Shown here piece after piece: positions 1 to 8,143 of a stretch of 64,000 bases of DNA. This DNA comes from GCA-020343675 sp964462945. GTDB taxonomy: Bacteria > Planctomycetota > Phycisphaerae > Sedimentisphaerales > Anaerobacaceae. The notes below the pieces were generated by a model, which made no database searches, was not told the DNA's origin, and was given only the letters and a program-made list of their open reading frames with translations. Made by a program: the position numbers and the translations under genes. Each line of letters starts with the position of its first letter. Within the stretch, counting starts at the first letter, position 1. Location of the stretch: positions 1 through 64,000 of the forward strand of contig CAYWZW010000012.1 in NCBI GenBank assembly GCA_964462945.1. The letters are read 5' to 3'.

Positions 1-297
1 ACAACATAGAGAACTCTCTAATCATGGGTGGTACATAATTCGGGGTCAGGTCAGTAGCCGCGATTCAGGCTGGACAGCCCTGCGAGACCGTTTTGTCCTT
101 TTTCCGGACCGTTTCCTCCACGGCAAACAACTGGCGTATTTCCACCCTCGAATTTGAAAAAACGCCAATACTGTATGATATAGCATTTTACGAAATTACG
201 AAAAAGTCAAGTTGCTTGTTCGTCAAGGTCCTGAATGTTATATAGCGTGCTCAAGTTACATTCTTAAGTCCTATAACAGCATGCCCTTATGGCCGAG
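1..297. other. Left-edge non-coding stretch
   Basis: No convincing reading frame, RNA gene or strong hairpin is visible here. The stretch lies downstream of the sulfatase reading frame that ends at 298 on the minus strand, so it may hold that gene's 3' flank. Short open frames inside it have no ribosome binding site and no recognisable motif. Confidence 0.5.
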
Positions 298-1837
298 TCA
301 GACCTTCACCCTGTCATCTACTGATTCCTGCCATTTGCGAATCTCCTTTGTAAGTCGCAAAATGACGTCTGCGTGCAAGCCCGAGTCGAAAAGGTTGATG
401 GTCTCGCCGGGGTCTTTCCACAGGTTGAAGAGCTGACACTTGTCCACGTCGCTGAGGCACAGCTTCCAGCCATCCGGCGAAATCACAGCCCGGCTGTGCT
501 CGTTCTCGACGCGTTTCAACTCGTCCTTCGAAGCTAAGTCCGTGCCGCCTTGCTTTACTTTCAGGGCGCCACTATTCGGATTCCACTGAATATGCACATG
601 ATCTTGAACTGCCCGGCCGCCCTTGATCAGCGGGACCAGACTCTGGCCGGGCAGTTCTCCGCCGCGATGCCAGCCTAACAGTTCGAAGAGGGTAGGCGCC
701 ATGTCGATCTGACTGACGGGATTCTCGACCAGTCGATTTCGGCCCTTCATTTGCGGGATGCGCATCAGCCACGGGATCCTGACGGCCTCCTCATACATGA
801 CGCTCTTTTCGACCATCTGGTGTGAGCCCATCATATCGCCGTGGTCGCTCGTATAGACAACAATCGTGTTTTCCGTCAATCCCATCTCCTCCAATGTCCG
901 CAAAATCGCACCCACGCTGCGGTCCACCTGCGTCACCAGACCCCAGTAGCGCGCAATCAGCTCCCGGATATCCTTTTCATCCTCACCGTACTTGGCCCGG
1001 CAACACTCACGGATGACGCGATAGCGAAGGGGCTCATTCTCTTCCAGGGAGTCTGAGAAGTTGGCGGGCAATTGAACCTGCTTCGGGTCATGCTCATCGT
1101 CCATCGGCCCAAAGAAGGGCATGTGCGGCTCCAGAAAATTGACGTACAGAATAAAAGATTCGCTGCGGTGCCGACGCAGGAAATCGCACGCCTTCAGCTC
1201 CAGGAACTTGGGCTTGCAATGCTCAATCGGACGTCGTGCCGCGAACGCCCGGCTGAACTCGCCGCCGCTGTCCGGCTGATACCCGTGCTCAATGAGAAAA
1301 TGATGATAGTCGCTTCTTGCACCACGGTCACGGCCTTGGCTGTAGCCTGAACCATATCCATCCTCCATGGATACCCACTCCTCGAAGCCGTGCTGGGCAA
1401 AGATCTCGTCTCCCAAGTGCCACTTACCCATATATATGAGCGGCGCGATAACCCGGATCGCCGAGCAGCTCCGGCAGACACGGAATGTTACTCGGCAACG
1501 GGACGTTATTCTTCGTGCAGCCGGTGGTATGGGGCCACAGGCCGGTCATGACGGCCGAGCGGTTGGGCGTGCAAACCGGCTGGGTGACATACGCCTTCTC
1601 GAAAACCACACTTTCTGCGGCCAGTTTGTTCAGGCTCGGCGCATGGATTTTCGTATTGCCATAGACGGCCATCGTGTCGGCCCGCTGCTCATCGGTCCAG
1701 ATAAACAGCACGTTGGGCTTGGTGTTTTCTCGACCGGATACCCTCTGAGAACCGCCGGTGAACGCGCCTGCCGCCAGCCCGGCCGCGCCGGCACTGACGG
1801 TCCTGATGAATCCACGCCGGCTCATTCTTGATGTCAT
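298..1837 (-). pseudogene. Tat-exported sulfatase (S1 family), disrupted by a frameshift
   Basis: Two minus-strand frames form one sulfatase. The 5' part (start ATG at 1837, with a purine-rich GGAAAGGG ahead of it; a TTG at 1885 is possible) carries a Tat signal (SRRGFIR), the metal-site residues DEQ and the formylglycine motif C-T-P-N-R at about residues 89-93. It ends in a stop just inside the family motif GY...GKWHLG. The 3' part (298-1431) resumes with MGKWHLG and has the second metal site (YTSDHGD) and a normal C-terminus. The break falls at an AT tract (1430-1437) followed by CCC (GGG on the coding strand). Removing two AT units would give the usual family spacing; removing one G would also restore the frame. 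The enzyme would hydrolyse sulfate esters, probably on polysaccharides, in the periplasm or outside. It could be a true pseudogene, a phase-variable gene or an assembly error. Confidence 0.85.
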
Positions 1838-2085
1838 AAGAGGACCCTTTCCACGATTCTTCAAGACCACCTCGTTCGTGCTCAAGGTATGGCCTGGACT
1901 ATATTACACCGTAGAGTCTCGAGAGCAACTGGTTTCCCGGTTCCAATTGCGGACCAGTTACAGGCCGGCTGTTGGGGGAGAAGAACTATCCTACCGCTAA
2001 TTATCTTGCAGTAATGGCCGATCTTATGTAAGCTGGCCCGAAATCCGCCGGTGGGTGTGTCTCTGCCGGGGCACAGAGAAAATCA

Positions 2086-2159
2086 GGGCGATTAGCTCAG
2101 TTGGCCAGAGCGCCTGCCTTACACGCAGGAAGTCACAGGTTCAAGTCCTGTATCGCCCA
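2086..2159 (+). tRNA. tRNA-Val (anticodon TAC)
   Basis: The 74-base sequence folds as a complete cloverleaf. The 7-bp acceptor stem pairs GGGCGAT with ATCGCCC, followed by discriminator A. The anticodon stem CCTGC/GCAGG encloses the loop CTTACAC, giving anticodon TAC (Val). The T stem is ACAGG/CCTGT with loop TTCAAGT. No CCA is encoded. The 3' end lies 3 bases before the stop codon of a degraded integrase on the other strand, the usual arrangement when an element has integrated into a tRNA gene. Confidence 0.96.
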
Positions 2160-2162
2160 TTG

Positions 2163-2747
2163 TCATAAACTCCTACCGCAACTTGTCTTATGATCACTTT
2201 GGTTCGCCAATTCTATTTCATCTTTTGATTTTGTGGCAGCGACCTTGTCGTACAATTCCTCTGGGACGTGCAGATAGTGTCTTGCTGAGACCTCTATAGC
2301 ATGCCCAATCCAAGCTGATACCGCATATTGCGGATATCGCTGAGCTCAGTCCGTTTCACAGTTTCGCCGCATGACCTCGAAGGCATCTTTCCACCGCGGC
2401 AGCCCAGCTCGCTTCCTAATCGCCTGGAAATTCCGCTACAAGCAGTGCTTGGAAATGGCACAAACCCTTTCCTCACCGTTTTCTGCGTGGTTGAACGCTG
2501 TCTTGGCGTTTCTAACATGGATGCAAACAGACGCTTCTTTGTTCTTTTTACCTTTTCGATTCAAGACGAGTCTTCCGCCAGCCATTGCAGAACGCCAATC
2601 TGCTGCCATCGCTCGGGTAATTCGGTCAATTCGGATGCTTCTATTGAAGAACATCAGCAAGTATTCCTTAGTCTGGTCGTACAAATCCTTTGTCGCTGGC
2701 TTGAGATCCGTCCTGTTCTTGATATACCGCTCCAGAAACTTCTCCAA
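2163..2747 (-). pseudogene. Tyrosine-recombinase/integrase remnant beside tRNA-Val
   Basis: One minus-strand frame reads through from 2747 to a TGA at 2163 but is interrupted by a TAG and a TGA. The first about 100 codons (MEKFLERYIKNRTDLKPATK...) resemble the core-binding domain of phage-type integrases. After the TAG the frame gives RNFQAIRKRAGLPRW and AFEVMRRNCETD, then the TGA, then AQRYPQYAVSAWIGHA and VSARHYLHVPEELY, with the catalytic His and Tyr of the C-terminal box. Both stops sit where related integrases commonly have Trp, so single G-to-A changes explain them. At about 195 codons it is roughly half the usual length, so an internal part of the catalytic domain is also missing. The gene converges on the tRNA 3' end, as integrases of tRNA-targeted elements often do. 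Not expected to be functional. Confidence 0.8.
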
Positions 2748-2927
2748 TGTCGGTGTTCGTTTGCAGTGGACTTTTGTAGAGTGTTATGTGATTGATATCA
2801 ATGCAAGACGGATAAAATGAACAATCCCTTCCATGGTCTGGTCCTCCAATATCCAAGTTATTCTTATGAGTTCCATAAACAGCAACCGGCCGGCAAAAGC
2901 AATAAGCTCGTTGACTATTAGAAGGCG

Positions 2928-3755
2928 ATGGGTAGGTTCCACAACTACAGCCTGGGCGACGCTATTCTGATCGGTTTTCAGAAGCCGGATGCGACGCATG
3001 TTGCAAGCTTTCGCAAATGGCAGAAGCTGGGCAGACATGTGAAGCGAAATGAGAAGGGGATTGCCATAATGGCGCCGATTGTCAGACGCAAGAGGGCGAC
3101 AGGCGTAGACGGTGATGAGGAGAAGAAGCAAGAGCGGGAACCGGAAACGGCCCTGGCGTTCAAGACTGCGTATGTGTTCGATATCAGTCAGACCGATGGT
3201 AAGCCGTTGCCTGAATTTGCCCGGGTGAATGGTGATCCAGGAATGTACCCAGAGAGATTGCGAGAGTATGTCGCCAGCAGGGGGGTCAAGTTGGAGTACA
3301 GCGAAGCAATAGGTTTGGCTGAGGGCGCGTCTTCCGGCGGACTGATAAGACTCAAGAAGGGACTAACTGCGGCAGAGGAGCTGTCGGTTTTGGCCTATGA
3401 GTTGACTCACGAAATTTTGCATAAGGACAGGGACAACATGCCAAAAGAGAAAAGGATCAGAGAGACCGAAGCCGAGGCCGTTGCTTTTGTTGTTTGTCAC
3501 GGCATCGGTCTGGATACTAACAGTGCCAGCAGCGATTACATTCAACTGTACAACGGCGATAAGGAGACACTCACGCAGTCGCTGGAGCGGATACAGAGAA
3601 CGGCAGCCGACATCCTGACGGCGGTCATGGATAAGGAATCTGGGTGTGAAACGGTGGGGGGAGAATCCTGTGTGGCTGTTGCTGAGAGGAAACAATTAAG
3701 CCCGTACCGATCGGCCGACGAAATGTTTTGGCCGGATGAGAGAGTGAATGTATAA
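2928..3755 (+). CDS. ArdC-like N-terminal domain plus zincin metallopeptidase, probably 5'-truncated
   Basis: The 275-residue product begins directly in the ArdC/antirestriction-type ssDNA-binding motif (RFHNYSLGDAILI, residues 3-15), followed by ATHVASFRKWQKLGRHV and EKGIAIMAP. The second half carries a zinc-peptidase site, THEILH (His161, Glu162, His165), and a downstream acidic stretch ETEAEAVAFVVC typical of ImmA/IrrE-like zincins on mobile elements. Relatives usually have 30-60 more residues before the RFHNYS motif. Here the upstream frame has a TAG three codons before the ATG, so the gene may have lost its start and could be translated only from this internal ATG. No good ribosome binding site is seen. 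The position beside a decayed integrase and a tRNA suggests it is cargo of the same lost element. Confidence 0.7.
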   Translation: MGRFHNYSLGDAILIGFQKPDATHVASFRKWQKLGRHVKRNEKGIAIMAPIVRRKRATGVDGDEEKKQEREPETALAFKTAYVFDISQTDGKPLPEFARVNGDPGMYPERLREYVASRGVKLEYSEAIGLAEGASSGGLIRLKKGLTAAEELSVLAYELTHEILHKDRDNMPKEKRIRETEAEAVAFVVCHGIGLDTNSASSDYIQLYNGDKETLTQSLERIQRTAADILTAVMDKESGCETVGGESCVAVAERKQLSPYRSADEMFWPDERVNV

Positions 3756-3808
3756 TTGAAGCCGTTGATACGGGTAACTTGAGTGTCCATTCGGGCAAGA
3801 GGCTCTCT

Positions 3809-6670
3809 ATGACACGCGTTGGCTTATGTGCTGTTATCCACGCAATCCTGGCGACCACAACTTTGGCCCCGGATTTGAAGGAAGATCTGAAGGTTTCGCT
3901 CTCTTGGGGTCATCAAGCCGGGCGATCCATGCCGCATTACGTGAGATTTCTGGCCGAGGGAGCCGATATCCAAGACATCAAAGCACACGACCTGGAATCG
4001 AACGACACCATAACAGACAACGTACTGACAACGCACACGGAAGGAGGCGACATAGATGGCGTGGAATTTACTCTTCGGTATATGCCAAGGCAAATCAAGA
4101 CCATTGGGAATCTGCAGAGCATTTGGTCGGATCTAATCGCGCGCAGCGACGTTGAGACGGTTCAGCGACTCAAGCAGGACCCGGCCTATCGGCCTGATTC
4201 GCGAAAGCTAACTGTCCAGATGGATGAGGCGGGCACCAAGGGATTCAGCGTTACCGTGGACCAGATGCTTGAGAGTAGGGTGTTTTGGATACCTTCGCTC
4301 GGCGTTTACCTAACTGCTGGTGATGCTCCGATTTCATTCACGGATCATCTAAGAGAGCTTGATGCGTACAAAGGTAAACGTATTTTGGAGCAGGTGCGGC
4401 GTGAGCCGGAAGCGACTTATGAGCAGTACGCCGCACGCTGGGAGGATATGGGCAGCCCGACGTATCAGAATCGTCATACAATTCAGCCCGGTCATATTGT
4501 GGGCGTCACGTGGGACAGCGCTCTGTATAAGTTCGGTATCGACCGCGGTGCGGGTGTCTGGAACGACTACGGCAATCCGGACCGTTTTCGATTCTGGTTT
4601 GACTTCGGAGAGCTGGACAAAGGGATTCAGGATTCGTGGAAAGGCCAGCGACTTGCCGATGGGTTGCCTGTCATCACAACAGTCATCGAGCAGGAAGACG
4701 TGCGGTACGAGGTGGAACAGTATGCATATCCTCTAAACGGGCCGCCGGACGAAAGGCGAGGCGACATCCCGATGGTACTGCTGCAGAAAGTGAAGGTCAC
4801 GAACCTGCAAAGCCGGGATGTGACATTGTCTGTGAATATGCACCATCGCAGACAGTTCGATTTGGTCGATAAGGAGGAGATGGCGTGCCGCAGTGAAGGC
4901 GACACGTTCATTTTCGAAGAAAAGACCGGCCGGCGAATTCTGTTTGCGGTTGCCGGTTCCGGCCTGGAGATCAGCTCATACGTTACGAAGCAAGACCCGG
5001 AGCGGCCGGATGACAAGACCGCAACGCATTGGACGCAATTCGACACGGTCCTGACCTTTAAGCTAAATGCAGATGCAAGCAAGGAGCTCATCGTTAAACT
5101 TCCATCGCCGATGGTATTGCCTGGGGACCGGGATAAGCTAATCAAGTTAGACTACGACGCATCTCGTAAGGACACGTTGAAGTTCTGGAGCGACTATGCT
5201 GCACAGGGGGCACAATTCCAGGTCCCTGAAAAGGTGGTCAACGACCTGTTCGCTGCAAACCTCTGGCACGCCCTGCGCCTTCCCCGGCGCCACGGCGGCA
5301 GCGAGGACGGCGTGAAAATCGACCTGCCGTATTCCAACTTTGCCTACGACCAGCACGGTACGCCCTGGCCGATCAACCAGGCCGTCTATGTAGATTACAT
5401 AATCTACGGCCTGCGAGGATACGACGATATTGCGACCGAAGAGTTAGTGACGATGTACCGCAACAACCAGCAGGCGGATGGCCGTGTGGCCGGCTATGCG
5501 AACTGGGGCGTCTATACGCCGTCGATGATCTACACGGTGGCGAAGAACTATCGACTTTCCGGCAACCGGGACCAGTTCGAGCGACTGCTGCCCTGCACGC
5601 TCAACGCACTGGACTGGTGTCTCGGCCAGATACGCAGCGCCCGAGCGAATCAAAGTCAATCCGCCGGCCTGATAGGATCGCCTTTGAACGACCTCACTGG
5701 CGAAGGGGTATGGGCCTTCACCCAGGCGTACGTCTATGCGGCACTTGAGACGCTGGGCAAGGCCCTCGAGGAAATCGGACATCCTCGGGCGAAGGAGTGT
5801 CTTGAGGCAGCCGCGAGCTTCCGCCAGTCAGTGCAACAGGCCTTTGCCGCTGCATCTGTACGTTCGCCCCTGGTGCAACTGCGGGACCATACCTGGACGC
5901 CGTACGTGCCGTGTGAGGCGACGAAGTCGGGCCGGCTGTTTGCGCAGTGGTATCCCACAGACGTGGACACCGGGGCGACTCACCTGTTGCGGCTGGGAGC
6001 ATTGCCGGCCGATGGCGCGCTGGCCGAATGCCTTTTGAACGACCACGAGGATAATCTGTACCTGCACGGCTGGGGTATGGCCAATGAGCCGGTGTATAAT
6101 CCGCAAGCAACTGCCTATTTGTTGCGGGATGAGCCTGATGCGGTGATAAGGGCGTTCTACAGCTATATGGCCTGTGCGTTCAGCCATTCGACGCTTGAAC
6201 CTGTGGAGCACCGCTGGGGCTGGGGACAATACTTTGGCCCGCCGAGCACCGACGGCGCCTGGTTCGAGCTCTATCGGCATATACTGATTCACGAGCTTGA
6301 CGATGCTTCGACTTCGCTCAGCATGGTGAGCCCGTCGAACCACAACACGCTGCTGCTCTTGCAGGCAACGCCGCGCGAGTGGCTGGAGGATGGAAAGAGA
6401 ATCGAAGTGGAGCGAGCACCGACTTACTATGGCCTGCTATCCATGAGCGTTGAAAGCAAAGCGGCGTCCGGGCAGTTGACCGCTCAAATAGAAATGCCGC
6501 AGCGCAGCACGCCCGCCCGGCTCATTGTTCGATTTCGTCATCCGCAAAAGAAAGCGATGAGCGCGGTCAGCGTCAATGGGCGGAGCTGGGCCGACTATGA
6601 TATTGCGAAAGAATGGGTCGTGATTCCAGAACCCCGCCAGGAGCGCTATACCGTTATCGCCCGTTATTAA
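3809..6670 (+). CDS. Secreted (alpha/alpha)6-barrel glycosidase-like protein
   Basis: A 953-residue protein. I chose the ATG at 3809 (AAGAGG upstream, then a hydrophobic N-terminus like a signal peptide); a TTG at 3779 is the in-frame alternative. The first half is beta-rich (residues about 30-480). The second half has the repeated aromatic and acidic helices of six-hairpin glycosidases, for example NFAYDQHGTPWPINQAVYVD, RVAGYANWGVYTPSMIY, WYPTDVDTGATHL and HSTLEPVEHRWGWGQYFGPP. A short beta domain ends the chain. I cannot assign a GH family or a catalytic pair from the sequence alone. It is the first gene of a same-strand run with a GH39-like hydrolase 15 bases downstream, so a role in degrading or trimming a polysaccharide is likely. 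The substrate is unknown. Confidence 0.7.
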   Translation: MTRVGLCAVIHAILATTTLAPDLKEDLKVSLSWGHQAGRSMPHYVRFLAEGADIQDIKAHDLESNDTITDNVLTTHTEGGDIDGVEFTLRYMPRQIKTIGNLQSIWSDLIARSDVETVQRLKQDPAYRPDSRKLTVQMDEAGTKGFSVTVDQMLESRVFWIPSLGVYLTAGDAPISFTDHLRELDAYKGKRILEQVRREPEATYEQYAARWEDMGSPTYQNRHTIQPGHIVGVTWDSALYKFGIDRGAGVWNDYGNPDRFRFWFDFGELDKGIQDSWKGQRLADGLPVITTVIEQEDVRYEVEQYAYPLNGPPDERRGDIPMVLLQKVKVTNLQSRDVTLSVNMHHRRQFDLVDKEEMACRSEGDTFIFEEKTGRRILFAVAGSGLEISSYVTKQDPERPDDKTATHWTQFDTVLTFKLNADASKELIVKLPSPMVLPGDRDKLIKLDYDASRKDTLKFWSDYAAQGAQFQVPEKVVNDLFAANLWHALRLPRRHGGSEDGVKIDLPYSNFAYDQHGTPWPINQAVYVDYIIYGLRGYDDIATEELVTMYRNNQQADGRVAGYANWGVYTPSMIYTVAKNYRLSGNRDQFERLLPCTLNALDWCLGQIRSARANQSQSAGLIGSPLNDLTGEGVWAFTQAYVYAALETLGKALEEIGHPRAKECLEAAASFRQSVQQAFAAASVRSPLVQLRDHTWTPYVPCEATKSGRLFAQWYPTDVDTGATHLLRLGALPADGALAECLLNDHEDNLYLHGWGMANEPVYNPQATAYLLRDEPDAVIRAFYSYMACAFSHSTLEPVEHRWGWGQYFGPPSTDGAWFELYRHILIHELDDASTSLSMVSPSNHNTLLLLQATPREWLEDGKRIEVERAPTYYGLLSMSVESKAASGQLTAQIEMPQRSTPARLIVRFRHPQKKAMSAVSVNGRSWADYDIAKEWVVIPEPRQERYTVIARY

Positions 6671-6685
6671 GACAGAGAAGATTCT

Positions 6686-8083
6686 ATGAGACTTACCACT
6701 GTGCTTTTTTTGAGTACGCTTGTCCTACCTTTGACCGGGCTTGCACAAGAGCAGGCCGTACAGGTGACCGTATCGTTGGAAGATCGCCTGGGACCAATGG
6801 AGATCAACCACATGGCGCTGGGCCAGGGAGGTCTTTCAGCCGAGCCTATGTGGGACAGCCGCATCGCTGAGGTTCGCGCATTGCGGCCGAGCATGATTCG
6901 CTTGTTCATCCAGGAGTATTTTGACCTGTTGCCTGAGCCGGACCGCTATCACTTCGAGGTATTGGATCGTTCAGTCGATGCGATCCTCGAGACCGATGCA
7001 GAGCCGCTTATGTGCATCTGTTTCAAACCGCGTGTGCTGTTTTCTGAAATCAACCAGGACATAGTAGAGCCGAACGATTACGACCGCTGGGAGAAACTCA
7101 TATTCAATCTCGTTCGGCACTACAAGGATAAGAATACGCGAATTCGGTATTGGGAGGTCGCCAACGAGCCGGACATTGGCGAAGACGGCGGGTGCCCGTA
7201 TCGCTTTAAGCCTGAAAGCTATGTGCGCTACTACAAGCACACGGTAGATGCTATCCTGCGAGCGGATCCTGAAGCACGCGTCGGCGGTCCGGCCCTGGCC
7301 AATGTCCGCTCGCCCATTCTGCCGGCCCTTCTGGAATTCTGCGAGAAACAGAAAGTGCCGCTGCACTTCGTTTCATGGCATATTTACAGCAGCAGTCCGC
7401 AACAGATTCGCGGTACAATCGACTACGTCAACGAGCTGCTGAAGAAGCATCCGGATACGAATGTAGAAACCATGCTTAACGAGTGGAATATGGATCTGTC
7501 AAATCCTCCAAAGGACCCGCGCTTCCAGCCCTGTTTTGTTGCAGAGGTGATCTGGCAGATGAAGGAAGCCGGACTTGACTACTCGTGCTATTACCATATC
7601 CGGGATTACCACGTGGCATTCGAGCCTTTTGCCAGGTTTATGTCGCCAGGTGGAACGGCTTTCATGTACAAGTGGTGGAATCGCAGACCTCAGTATGACG
7701 GCCTGTTCGACTACCAGAACACGGTGCGGCCGACGTATTTTACTTTCAAGCTGCTGTCGCGCCTCACCGGCGAGCGTTTACGCCTGACTTCGAGCAGTGA
7801 AACGGTTCGCGGATTGGCAAGCTGGGACCAGAAGCTGCAATTGTACAATGTGCTTGTCTGGAATTTCTCGCCATCGCCCGCCGGAGTGAAACTCAGCTTC
7901 ACCGGCGCCGCCTCCAGTCTTCTGGCCAGGCCCATTGTGCTGGACGCGGTCTCCAGCAGCTATGACGAGAACTCGCGGCTCACGATAGAGCGTCCCGTGG
8001 AGCTGGGGCCTGGCGAGACGAGCGTAGAAGTTCAGTTTGAGCCATACGGAGTCAGGTTCTGGTCTGCCGAACGGCAAAATTGA
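6686..8083 (+). CDS. Secreted GH39-like glycoside hydrolase
   Basis: A 465-residue clan GH-A type (beta/alpha)8 enzyme. A signal peptide (LFLSTLVLPLTGLA) is followed by the barrel. The acid/base motif is EVANEPD (Glu161) after strand 4 and the nucleophile motif is MLNEWNMD (Glu266) near strand 7, with FVSWHIYS between them, as in beta-xylosidase / alpha-L-iduronidase type GH39 proteins. A small beta domain forms the last about 100 residues. Start ATG with AGAGAAG upstream, 15 bases after the previous gene's stop, so probably one operon. Retaining hydrolysis of a sugar linkage outside the cytoplasm is well supported by family knowledge. Specificity (xyloside, arabinoside or uronide) cannot be read from the sequence. 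Confidence 0.8.
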   Translation: MRLTTVLFLSTLVLPLTGLAQEQAVQVTVSLEDRLGPMEINHMALGQGGLSAEPMWDSRIAEVRALRPSMIRLFIQEYFDLLPEPDRYHFEVLDRSVDAILETDAEPLMCICFKPRVLFSEINQDIVEPNDYDRWEKLIFNLVRHYKDKNTRIRYWEVANEPDIGEDGGCPYRFKPESYVRYYKHTVDAILRADPEARVGGPALANVRSPILPALLEFCEKQKVPLHFVSWHIYSSSPQQIRGTIDYVNELLKKHPDTNVETMLNEWNMDLSNPPKDPRFQPCFVAEVIWQMKEAGLDYSCYYHIRDYHVAFEPFARFMSPGGTAFMYKWWNRRPQYDGLFDYQNTVRPTYFTFKLLSRLTGERLRLTSSSETVRGLASWDQKLQLYNVLVWNFSPSPAGVKLSFTGAASSLLARPIVLDAVSSSYDENSRLTIERPVELGPGETSVEVQFEPYGVRFWSAERQN

Positions 8084-8143
8084 CCTGCAAGCAGCTCCGG
8101 CAAATCCGGACCACAAAGGAGGTGCAAGATACTCAACAAGGCA

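Noticed and set aside
2290..2480. Possible UGA/UAG recoding in the integrase frame
   Set aside because: Other genes in the window use UGA and UAG as normal stops, and the integrase also lacks part of its catalytic domain, so plain decay is simpler.
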